In this document: piece after piece, positions 21,801 through 33,800 of the stretch
How positions within the stretch are numbered: the stretch's first letter is position 1
Layout of the letters: every line of letters starts with the position of its first letter
DNA from: Nymphalis io
Taxonomy: Eukaryota > Arthropoda > Insecta > Lepidoptera > Nymphalidae
Direction: 5' to 3'
NCBI RefSeq assembly: GCF_905147045.1
Contig: NC_065896.1
Location: 7,837,001-7,901,000, forward strand
Length of the DNA stretch: 64,000 nucleotides
The notes under the pieces: generated by a model
Told to the model about the DNA's origin: nothing
What the model saw: the letters and a program-made list of their open reading frames with translations, nothing else
Databases searched by the model: none
Translations under genes and position numbers: made by a program

Positions 21801-24800
21801 GTATGTGTATATCTTTCTAAAATAAAAATATATTCGATACTGCAAGTACATATTTATGTTTTTTTTAGCGACAAATTATATATTTTTTATATTTTCAGTT
21901 GACTTACCAGCGATAAAACAAAAGCCGCTAGCTGCTTTACACTCGGGGTGGCTGTCGGAACGTGGCAATAAATCTCTGCCATTCAGAGGGTTGGCGGTCG
22001 CATTAAGTCGCCCGTTGAAACCACGAAGCTTACGTACAATACAAGGATTTTCTCCGTAGATGACCGAAGCGTCAAGGAAAGCAGTGTTTTGATTAACTTG
22101 TTCACGAGGTCCTGTATATGAGAAATAAAAACAACAAATTGCTTATATTAGTAATTGTAATTACAGAGTGAAATAACTTAAGATTAAAAATAATTTTGTT
22201 GTTAAATATTATAATTAAAATTGTGGTAGCTTCAATTTTCCTTTTAATAAAGGTTTTTCAAGAAAAATAATGACTATTATTCATTTCACGATCCCTGCAG
22301 ACGTTTATCACATTTAAATTTCTAACCCAATTGCTGTTGCCCTGGCAAGCTCCTCATGAATGGGAAGCAGAGCCGCTCTCCTGAAGTAATGTTTACTTCT
22401 GGGTAGTAGTGATCGCCGCGCGGCACTGGGAACGGGTTGCACTCAGGGTGAACTGTGCGTGGAGAGTCACACGATCTGCAATCTGGTATGGATTCGTGGA
22501 AACCTGGAATTATTAAGAACTATTAGTACATGCTGTACTAAAAGTCTATGCATCTATCTTAACAAAAAAAAATTACCTTTATGAATAGGCGTCATAGTAA
22601 GTTCGTGATCAAGGAACTGTGCGAACTGCATTACCATTAATGTGTAACGTGTGTGTAGGTTTGAAATGTCGGGGTGAATGACTGTTGATACGATACGGGG
22701 AGAGGGCAGCGGAGTTCCAGTTACGGAATTGATTCGAGGACGGCTTACACCTGAAATTAAAAGAAGCCATCTGAATTATTTGTTACAATTTGAGTAAAAT
22801 TTATGAATTTACATGATAATCAAAATTTATTCTTGAACTGATTACATAATTACCATCTTCATATACTGGTGGCAATAATCTTGCGAAAGTTGTCAAACTT
22901 TTGCCTAAATTAGGGTTACGAAGATTGTTGCAATATCCTGTATAAGTTCTGAATGGACTGTCTGGATCACAGTTGCCGTTATCATCACATTGAGGTTCAA
23001 TTATTGGCCCAACTTGGTCCTGACCAAGGAAGCTGCTCACATCAACTGATTGTAATGAATCCACGAACTCATTAGAGGTACCGAACCCAAGTGAATCGTC
23101 GAATATTTGACGCTTGCGACGACGCCTGAAACATACAAATTATTTAGTCTTTATAATAGTAGTATATTTTAAGTGCCTCGTTGGTCTATTGGCTTGATAT
23201 AAGGCCGCAGACCCGGAGGTCCTGGGTTCAATTCCCAGGTCGGGCCAATAAAAAGTTATTGAGTTTTTCTGTCAGAAAATTCTCAGTAGCAGCCCGGAGT
23301 ATGGAAGTTGAAAGTGTGTACACTCCCGTGCCTCGGAAAGCACGTAAAGCCGTTGGTCCTGCGCCTGAACTCTTTCCGGTCCCATCGGATTATGAGAGTT
23401 AGGGAATAGAGAGTGCACCTGTGTTTGCGCACACACTTGTGCACTATAATATCTCCTGCGTAGTTGGCTAATCTCTCTTGAGATTAGCCGCCGTGGCCGA
23501 AATCGGTCTGGAGGACATTATTATATTATTATATTTTTAACTTTTTTCATATAAACTATTTTTGTTATAATTACTGTTTTAAGAATTATAGTATTATATT
23601 ACATTAATTATGAAATTATGAAGTAATATTATAATATTTTCTTACCCATTAACAGAATTAAGAAGTTCATTTGTAGCAAATTCAAAGAATAGCGATGTAT
23701 TGGCAAGTTTCAAAGCGTATTTATTTGCTTTTGAAAAGGATGCCGCTGTACCAACTGGAGATTTGGGATCAGCTCCTCCATCTGTAAATGGTTTATTAAG
23801 TTGTTATTTAGAATAATACCTAAACTATTAAATATATATAATGACAACAATTATTAACTAGAAAAGCTCTTAAATTAAACTCACGTGCTTCCCACAGCAT
23901 GTACTCCAGTTTCTTCCTGTCAGCCATTTCCTGCTTGGCTTTGTGCAGAGCAGCAGCAAGCATATCTTGTGAGAGCCGTTCAGCTGCTTTAGCGCCATTT
24001 TCATCACGCCACGCTGATAACTCGAGACGACTGTGTTGAGAGCATTGTTGAGCAGCGTTTCTAAAAAAACAGGTAAAGTTAGTCATTTGTCGATAACTTT
24101 CTTATATTAAAGGTTCTGTTCCATAAAACCAAGGTAATATAAATTAAAAACTTACAAATAAGGATCTTCTTTGACAAATGCTTTAGGTTGAACATTGTCG
24201 AGGGTATCATCAGCGGCACACAAAAGTCCAGCGAGTGACACTTTCCTGATGGCTGCTAGTTGTTCAGAAGCGAACGATGAGGGTGGTATATCATTTTCAT
24301 ACCAAAATCTGGTGAAATTATGAAACATTATAACTCGTAGACTAGAAAAAATGATTTAAGGAACATCAATAAAAAATGATTTATGAAATTCTTTGGCATA
24401 AAGAATACTAGGTACCTGTCACTTTTCTTTAGGTTAGCGAACTGCATTGCTAGAACACATGCTAGAGTAGATCCAATGACAGCTCCAGATGCTGGTTTTT
24501 CCATAGCTCCTGCCATCATCAGTTCAACATCGTCAGCATTTCTGCAAAATTATAAAGTAGTTTCGTTTTTACAATTTATAATAGAACGGAAGGCGGGCCA
24601 CGTTACAATAAATGGTCACCCATATTCATAGTAGTCACAGTCGTAGTTGTGGCCCATAGTCACTGGCACTGTAGAAATCAATGCTTCGTTAAAATTGGAA
24701 ACTAAGATATTAAGTTTTTTGTGCATGTAATTACACTGGTTAACTCAAACCGAAACCGAACCGAAACAGCCTGTGAATATCCCACTGCTGGGCTAAAGGC

Positions 24801-27800
24801 CTCCTCTCCTCATTTTGAGGAGAAGGTTTGGAGCTTGTTCCACCACGCTGCTCCAATGCGGGTTGGTGGAATACACATGTGGCAGAATTTCAGTGAAATT
24901 AGACACATGCAGGTTTCCTCACGATGTTTTCCTTCACCGTAAAGCACGAGATGAATTATAATCACAAATTAAGCACATGAAAATTCAGTGGTGCTTGCCC
25001 GGGTTTGAACCCACGATCATCGGTTAAGATTCACGCGTTCTTACCACTGGGCCATCTCGGCTTTTTTAACTTTAACTCAAACTGGAATATATCAACTAGC
25101 CTTAATTAATTTGACTAACTAGATTTATATTATAACATACCTGTACATATCAGCCATCATTTCCTGATGAGTCCTATCAAAACCTAATTTTTCGAAGTCG
25201 GCGTATGACTTAATGTTAGCCATTGGATCACACATACGAAGAACTTTCAAATAAGACGGTACACCATGATCACGAGCTCGGTTAAGATCCCATTGAGCTG
25301 ACGGCGTAAATCTGGAGACTTGATGTGCACTTGTCTTAACAAGATCCTTTAGAGTTACCGTTGTGTTTATCTAAACAAAAAATAACATGTAAAGAATATA
25401 AATAAGAAACATTGAAGACACAAGACAAAAATGATTATATGATCTTACCAATTTTTCATTCATCATTGCGATGAAAATAGGTGCTACTGAAACTAACTCA
25501 GCGTAAGCTCCAGCTCGATTAGAACTGGAATATCCACGCCAGAATCCGAGGGAGGTTAATTTCAACTCAGCTTTAGCCATTCCAACCTAAAATAAAAGTA
25601 TGTGGGTATTAATTTATTAAATTCACTAAAAGTCATCCAATTTTATATCTGTCTTTTTGGAGATAAATGCAGACAATAATTAGTGTATTTTACTTACCTC
25701 CCCTAACAAAACCGGGAGAAATTCATTGTAAGTGATATGTTGGATAACAGCAGCTATGGCACGACGAGCCTCCAAGAAAAGTGCGTTATCTTCCCAGAAG
25801 GGATTCATCGAGTATAATTCACCAGCAATACGGTTGTGTTCAGCTAATAACGTTTTGTAAACAGGAGCAGTTGGAGAGCCATCATTGCACCTAAAAGAGA
25901 AATAAATGTTTAAATAGTATAAAATATTTCTCAGTATCATAATTATTTTGAAGATATTATCCAATAGACGTTTTGGAAAATGATGAAAACATTAATTTCT
26001 TAAATAATGTTGTTAATTTTTAAACGAGATATCATGAATCGCTGACGTTTAGTAAGTATTTCATGATTCGTACTCAATATTAGCTAAAGCGTGAGTTAGA
26101 TCAAAATCTATGGCGGAATGCAAATCATGTGAAGGTAAGGTTGCCCTTGTTTGCATACAATCCATTCCTGTAACGACATGTTGGAATTCTACTTCCAATA
26201 TCATCAAGTTAACTAAAGGTATCTGGTATAGTCATTGATTCTGTTTATATCTTTTGAAACATATCTAATATTGTCTGTAGAAAATATCTTATAGAAGTAG
26301 TTGTTTTGTTATTTGCTTAATGGCCAATATACTTCCTTGGCCTATAGTTCAAGGTTTATGAAAATAATTCTTAAAGATTATTATAGTTCAATTTTGTTAA
26401 GACTGAGGTTATTTCGAAGCGATAAAATTGCCTAAAAATGTAAGATGTTTATTGTTATCATAATAATACATAAAATTTTATTATTATTTTTATAATCGTA
26501 ACTTTTTATTTAAATGAAATATTAATGATTTTAGAATGTTCATAATAAAAAAAATATAAGGAAAGTTAAACGTTTTGTTTTATAAATATATAGTTGCAGA
26601 TGCTGTTTTACAATTGTGCGATCTATAGTCTGATCTAAATTCACACGAACATTCGGAACTTACTTAACTAAATACACCATACAATAGAATAAAGAATACG
26701 TGAGATATTAATAATGACAATAGCAAAACATACAGCAAAAACTTCTATAGTAAATTAATTCAATTAATTAAAAATAATTGGCCGCGGAAAACCAAACCGC
26801 ATTTGAAGATTTCGCCTAGCTTGCCTGTTAGGAAAAACACTTAGCATGGTAGTACAACTTACTTGCGACAGGAAGCAACATCCATTTTCCCAGCATCATA
26901 CAAGCGAAGTGAACGCAATTCTTTTTCAGAGCTTCCGTAAAGACCGGATCCATCAAGTACAGATGTCGCTAAATTCATTTGATCTCGGTATTCTGTGAAC
27001 AAAATGTATGTAATAATTAAAAATAATTGTAATTAATTCTTAAAAGGAAATATTAAAAAAAAACTTTTAAAATTAATAAACTTAGTTAATAATACGCGTT
27101 AGTTTTTTTTTAAATCTATTTTAAAAATGAAACCACAACACCGCAAAATATTGCTGTTTAGCGGTCGAATAACAGGTGGGATACTCCCCTGCGACTATTT
27201 AACAATTCTACCCACGAATCGAAACAAGAAACTTATAAGTGCCAAATTTAACTTACCAAATCCACAGTTATCAATATTTCGAGTCGGTGCAGAACGAACA
27301 TAGTCGCAATTCAAACCTTCACATTTCTGGAAAAAAAGGTGTCACAATAAAAAATCATCATATTGTAAATAAGCGTGAATCAGTAAGCCCAACCATGAGA
27401 CAATACATCGTAAACTAAGCATATATTTACCAAAACTATTAATTATATGGCAGATATGTATAAAAGCCATAATAACTCATAAAAATTTACTTAATTAGTG
27501 GTTATTCTAAAGTTCCATTTATACGAAGGATATGTCTCTTTTTGATTTTGATATAATTGTGTAAATGAGTGTTAAACAATCATCTTGTCATAGTGTCATC
27601 AAAGAAAGCTCGCTTCGAACAAAAAACTCTATTCATCGAATTACCTTAAATAACGTCTTAAGGCGTGTTCAAACTTTCACACAACCGATGTATGCATAAA
27701 GAAGACGTAATCGTCATTTATTATTGTATAATGTTCGTAAACGCGTTTGACGAATACAAGTTTTAGTAAGATCATAAAAACTTTGACAAGGTCCTATAAA

Positions 27801-30800
27801 ATCGTCAATAGTTCTTTGTATCTTCTTTGTTCTCGTCAAATATCTTTGGCAATAAATGAAACTTTTAAAGAAACAATAAACGCTCTTAATTTAAAATGAA
27901 ATCATTATATCTTCTGAAGCAATACCTAATACCTATAAATTTTTCCGCTACTTACGTAATTTCATAGAAAACTTAAAGATATCTACACCCACATGTGAAA
28001 GAACCAACAGTTCCTATTTCCGATCTCCGATCGGATTAGATGTCAGTCAGCTGATTATTACGAGGCGTGGTATTAGGAACTACGATTACTATTACGTCAC
28101 GGCTTTCACTGACAGGTAATAACTTGTAACCTTTTCCCACGTGACCTCGCGAACTATCACGAACCATGAGATGTCACTTGAAAATAAAACTTGATTTCGA
28201 TGAAAAAAAAAAATCTTCTTTAAAGAGCTTGAAATGTAAGCACATTTTATTTTGAGAAAATGTAGTATTTATAATTTTACAATTGGTTTTTATAAGCATT
28301 TTGGATGTCAGGAGGATTAAGTAAAAATTTAAAATATAAGATTTTTGAGTGATTCAAGGAATTTCAAAAGTTTGTTCATAAATCAAAAAAAAAAAAAACA
28401 AAATATTGGATATATCTTAAGCTTCAGTTTGTTCGCACTCGATCGTTTATTATACGAGTGTATGTATCTGTGTTATTTCTACTGATCACAAACCCTACCA
28501 GGTCCCTGGTACCTGGTTTAGAATAAAATTCTGTTCTTTTAATAAAGAACTTATTACATAAGATAACTTATCTAATACCTATATACATATGAATTTAATT
28601 GCCTAAAATATAAACTTAACAAGCACTTTCAAGGTTATATATAGGTTATCGTAATTATTCCATTTTCATCTCAAAAAACGATTTCGAGGTACGCACACGG
28701 GCAGATAACAATATAATTATGCGTACTTTACTATAATTTCGGCCAAGTTCAAGCCTAAAACTCAAGCTCGCATCATTAGCCGGATGATTACTCCGTAACC
28801 TATGCATGTACACAATAACTTAGGCCGTACCCAACAAAAACTACGTCCGCCGACCTTCGCACCGCTGCCCACGACGTGTGAAACACGATGCGACGAGACG
28901 CCTAATTGATTATTAAGTCGTAGTGATTTAATAGAAAATACGAAATTTAATATAATACCAGCGCACTCGTCGTTGCTTAATTTGCAATACAAGCTCCATG
29001 TGTATATTTATTTAGCTTTTGTTTCATTTAAGAAATATTTTAATTATTTTTAATAGTGTATATATATTAAGCAACGGGTTTTTTCTATATTTTGCGTACT
29101 TTTATCCTTTGGTTTTTATATCCATAAAAACCAAAGGATAAAAGAACAAATGTATTAATTATGTGTTTAAAGTTTATTTATATTCTTATCTATCAAATCA
29201 AACCAAAATCATTTATTTGTAAAGATTGAGTAAATAAGGTATTATATAATTTTCTGAAAATTCAATCTGTGACAGAAAAGTATACGTTTTTTTAACATCA
29301 ATAGCATATTATACAACTATACACAGTAATTTAAACACTGTAAATATGTATGATCTTATTTATCATATTCAGCCCACATTAATCCACTGCTGGACATAGG
29401 CCTCCTCACAGGCGCTTCAATTCTTCCGGTCCTATATGATCGTATTCAGGCTACTTCAATGTCAAATATTTTTATTATCAGTTCAGCATTTAGTCGTAGT
29501 TTAGTTAACAGACCAGAAGGACAGTTAAAGGATAGATATATTTAGTTTCTTAGACAATGGCAAACTATACACATATATAAACAAATATATATGGTTAAAT
29601 CCAATGCATGTTAAACGATGGACCTTGTAGTAATATTGCAAAAAAATCATTATAATATGTCCTACGCAGTTGGTTAATCTCTTGAGATTGCCCACGAAAT
29701 CGGTCTGGAAAACTATTATTATTATTATAAAAGCCTTACTTTGTTTCCATTATTAGTTGCAATCAGATCATCCATTAGAAACTGTCCCCAAGCTGCGAGC
29801 ATGCTTGTCACGTAGTCATGCTCCACGGGCTGCGCTAACTGTGACACTGCCTGGATGGCGAGTGCTGCTTCGGGAACACGAGGCGGGGCAAGTGGTTGGT
29901 AGATACCTGTTTAATGAGAAATTATTAATTAATAAGTCTTTTTTTTATAGAATAGGAAGGTGGACGAGCATATGGGTAACCTGGTGGTAAGTGGTCACCA
30001 AACGCCCTTAGACATTGGCATTGTAAGAAATGTCAACCATCGCTTATAGCCATAGCCAATGCGCTACCAACCGTGGGAACTAAGATTTTATGTCCCTTGT
30101 GTGTGTGTAATTACACTGGCTCATTCACCCTTCAAACCGGAACACAACAATATCAAGTATTGCTGTTTTGCGGTAGAATATCTGATGAGTGGGTGGTACC
30201 TACCCTGACGAGCTTGCACAAAGCCCTACCACCGGTTTTGGGGGTCCTGGTCTCCTCGGTAAGTCGTATATACGTGTCAAAACGTAAATACGACATGAGA
30301 TGATTTCACTTTGACCAAGTCATTTTAACATATAGTCTCTTATTTTAAGTAGAGCTTATTAGATCCGATTGCCTGGACATCAGGTTAGATCAGGGAAACC
30401 ATACGATATTAAAATTACAACTTTTTAAAAATGTTTTCGTTCATTTTGTATTCGTTTCGTTAGGCAAAAAATTACATACATTATATTATTTTATATTATA
30501 TTATGTAAAATAATATATAAAAAAACATATGTATTAGTAATACTGTCGAAATAACTTTTAGTTATTTGAAGGCTCAATATCTCAACGTTATACCAGCCTG
30601 GCGATTATAGAAATTGAGGGTAAGTTTTGTAATAATAGCTACAATTTAATTCAGCATTCACAACCACTTTCATTGCAATTTAGTTACAAAATATAGTTAA
30701 TAAAGTTCAAGACCTGCAAGTGTCCTACATATTTCTCGGACTCTCGTTCTAATATGCAAATTATAAGTAGATCGAATATTGGTAACAACTTAAGACTTTA

Positions 30801-33800
30801 TTATAATATTTTAATATAATAAAATCAGAATTGACATATTTACTTCTATTTCTCAAATAATTATATACAAAGGAAAATTAAATATATATAAATTTAATAG
30901 ATCAATTAATTGTAGTTAATCTTTCAATAATACATACGAGATAAAGATAGCTCGTAGATAAAGCTTTAGAGGTCAAATGAATATCGTTTACTACAAATAC
31001 CAGATTATAAGATTCTAAAACATAGTTTTAGATTCACACGTTTCGATATCGGTCGATGATCTGCATGATTAAATAATCAAAATCTATTTTTATTTTTCGT
31101 CTATCGACCAAATTCAAGTAACAGAGCTTAATTCCATTAAGTTTTTCAATTTAATTTTTTGTTGATTCTATAATAATAAATAAATCCTTAAAAATATATA
31201 TAAAAACCAATTTTTTTTTAAAGATATAAAACTGGATTCGTTTTATCATTAATATAATAAATATTTTATAGCTGTTATGTTTAAAAAAAAAACCTATTAT
31301 TCTTTATTACATAAATCATATGTTAATTTGTATAAAGGAATACTATAAGAAGTTATTTTATTATCATAACGTAATATTCCTCGTTAGTTACTTAATATAC
31401 GTAAAAGTACATTGAACTTTTAATACCTCAATATCCTCTTACATCAATGATTTTAATATTTACTAATCATCTTGTCGATCTGACGATACATAATTGATTA
31501 ATTTTTTATAATAAAAACTCACGTTATAACTAATATTACCAAATTGTTTTTTTTTTCTGTATAATCTTTTTAGTATCGTTTTATGCAGATTAAAAATAAG
31601 GAAGAGTCAAGTAATTTTTTTTTTAATTTTCGTTTTAAAATTAGAGAAATTAGGTTAAGCTGTTTATAAACGGTTCAGTATATTATTCTTAAAATAAAAA
31701 GTATTCATTTTGAAAATAATATAGTAAAATTAGACTATGAAATTAGATTATGAATTTTTCAAAAATTATGTAATTATAGATTGATTCGTTCTAATGGTCA
31801 CTTACCATCTGCATAATTAGGGGATAATAGTCGCAGGAATACGTCGCCCCGGCGTCCCCACGGTCGATGCCTCACGTTATTGCATTCTCCACTCGCACTG
31901 CGATACTTGCTGGGGGGACATGGCGTGTTGCTTATTTCATCTTCTTCAGATTCTGAACAATTATGCCTGAAGAAATACAAACCATCAATATCATATCAGT
32001 ATCCACAATGACGTAGCTTAATAGATGCAATTGTTGCTTGTATGAAAATATTAAGTATATTTATAAAAAATAATCCAATCTAAACACACCCTAAAATATT
32101 AAGCATCCTAAAATAATAGTCGTAAATATCAAAGAGTTATGTTAATTTAAGTGTAGACCCGAGATGGAATGCTTTCATGCATTGAATTTTACCCGAATAT
32201 TGCGGTTTCCAAACCGGGCAAGCAATTTTATGTAAATAATTGGTGCTGAAGGAAAATATTGTAAGGAAATCTGCACGCGTTGGAAATTTAGCTACATATC
32301 CAAAATTTCTACTGAAGAGGAAAGTTTGTACCTCTGTACAGGAGTGGAACATTTGTAGGCTGTTACTACTTGAAACTATATATTACATAGATTTCTATGT
32401 ATGTTATGAATATCCTTAACGCTTGAAATAGTTTTAACTACTTACAACTTACGTATGCTCCATTCTATTTAGCGTAAGCTATCACTTAATGAAACAAACA
32501 TATTACTAAAGTTTCTTGTTTATCCAATAAATAATAAATTATTATTATTACACTTACGCGTCATTAGCTCCTAAAAGGAATCGCCTCTCTAAGGCTAAGG
32601 CTTCGCTGACAGCCCTTCGTAGATCACTCGGAACCGCTTGGACACTGCTGTCTTCTGTTTTAATTTTTTGCGCTTGTGTCTTTATCGATACAATTGCCAA
32701 TAGCAAAAGACATCGCCATATTCTGCAACAAAAAAAGTTACTTATTGGAATTTTTGTATAAGAATATTATTATAATTTAATTTATTTATTTATTTCTTGA
32801 CTTGGCACGGTAGAAATAATAATTATTTTTACATTATTTCTTTTTGAAAAAAATTCCTGGATTAATCTAAACATGGAAAGGGGTTTCAGTCGCTTAGGAT
32901 GAAATCAGTGACATAGACACGAATTATATTATATACAGATAATATAATACATTTTAATTTATGTTATTTATCGAGGATTTTTAGACAAAATTTTTGAACT
33001 TTGAGAAAGACTACGGTTCACATCAACGTCGAATGCATTGAAATAACGGCGTCAAAAATAAACCGAAACATGTCTGCATTTGCAATTTAAACCAGGTTAT
33101 ATAATAATAATGGTCAAAGTGAAATCATCTCATGTCGTATATACGCTTTGACACGTATATACGACTTACCGAGGAGACCAGGACCCCCAATAATAATGAG
33201 AAGCCGAGATGGCCTAGTGGTAAGAACGCGTGAATCTTAACCGATGATCGTGGGTTCAAACCCGGGCAAGCACCACTGAATTTTCATGTGCTTAATTTGT
33301 GTTTATAATTCATCTCGTGCTTAACGGTGAAGGAAAACATCGTGAGGAAACCTGCATGTGTCTAATTTCATTGAAATTCTGCCACATGTGTATTCTACCA
33401 ACCCGCATTGGAGCAGCGTGGTGGAATAAGCTCCAAACCTTCTCCTCAAAAGGGAGAGGAGGCCTTAGCCCAGCAGTGGGACATTAACAGGCTGTTACTA
33501 TATAATAATAATGACATGATAACTTAATATCTATTACATAATAATCATAATAGGTAATAAATCAGTAGACAAATATAGAAAACAAAGAATAACAAAATTA
33601 TTCTTATATCATTTTATAAGTAATTGTAAAAGTTTTATCTTTATAAGTACCTAGCTCTAAATTTTAGGTTTTTAACTAAAATTTAACTATTAACACGTAT
33701 AGTTTTGAAATTATAAATTAACTCGTATTATAATGAAATTCGCTATTTCATTTCACAGCTCTATTCATAGTGAATATCAAAGCAAATATATATTATGGTC

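Larger units (their letters stand above)
18854..23125 (-). other. Linker and C-terminal active peroxidase domain exons
   Basis: Exons 14-24. Exon 14 opens with RRRKR (622-626), then a non-conserved stretch before CDPDSPFRTYTGYCNNLRNP. Active-site residues are all present: QFLDHELTMTP, GDGRASEQPGLTAIHTIFLR, FAAAAFRFGHSLLRPHLPRL and LNVQRARDHGIPSYNNYR. An RGD tripeptide lies at 798-800 in PVPRGDHYYPE. The domain ends WYENDNRAARFTEQQLSEIR...LDLSAWRE, followed by a Cys-rich tail with a CTSCICTVEG motif. Confidence 0.88.
25891..29739. other. Peroxidase introns 4-6: non-repeat stretches
   Basis: Introns 25891-26862, 26993-27256 and 27327-29739. No SINE of families A-C was seen in most of this. Two patches are less AT-rich than their surroundings: about 28010-28170 (contains CACGTG) and about 28740-28910. 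They could be enhancers or old repeats; no coding frame is supported. Confidence 0.45.
23646..31966 (-). other. N-terminal peroxidase-like domain exons (catalytically degenerate)
   Basis: Exons 3-13. The fold signature is kept: YRSASGECNN, WGQFL, LDGSGLYGSS, AEHNRIAGELYSMNPFWED, ITYNEFLPVLLG, RARDHGVPSY and the LELSAWRDENG end. The active-site residues are not kept: the canonical Asp-His of WGQFLDHD is Met159-Asp160, the Arg and Glu of GD-R--E are Lys237 and Asp240, the proximal His position falls on Ala341 by ungapped comparison with domain 2, and the Asn of LN-QR-RDHG is Asp375. Haem binding and peroxidase activity are therefore unlikely; a structural, regulatory or binding role is inferred. 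Confidence 0.85.

Noticed and set aside
23174..23250. A tRNA gene
   Set aside because: A and B boxes are present, but the sequence recurs as the head of a 350-bp dispersed SINE (family C) and does not form a convincing complete cloverleaf.
18854..32722. Two adjacent single-domain peroxidase genes instead of one fusion
   Set aside because: Phase runs unbroken from exon 13 to exon 14, there is no stop at the end of domain 1, and no signal peptide or start context before domain 2.
33203..33280. A tRNA gene
   Set aside because: It is the head of family B, repeated at 24.8, 33.2 and 60.5 kb with the same SINE body behind it.
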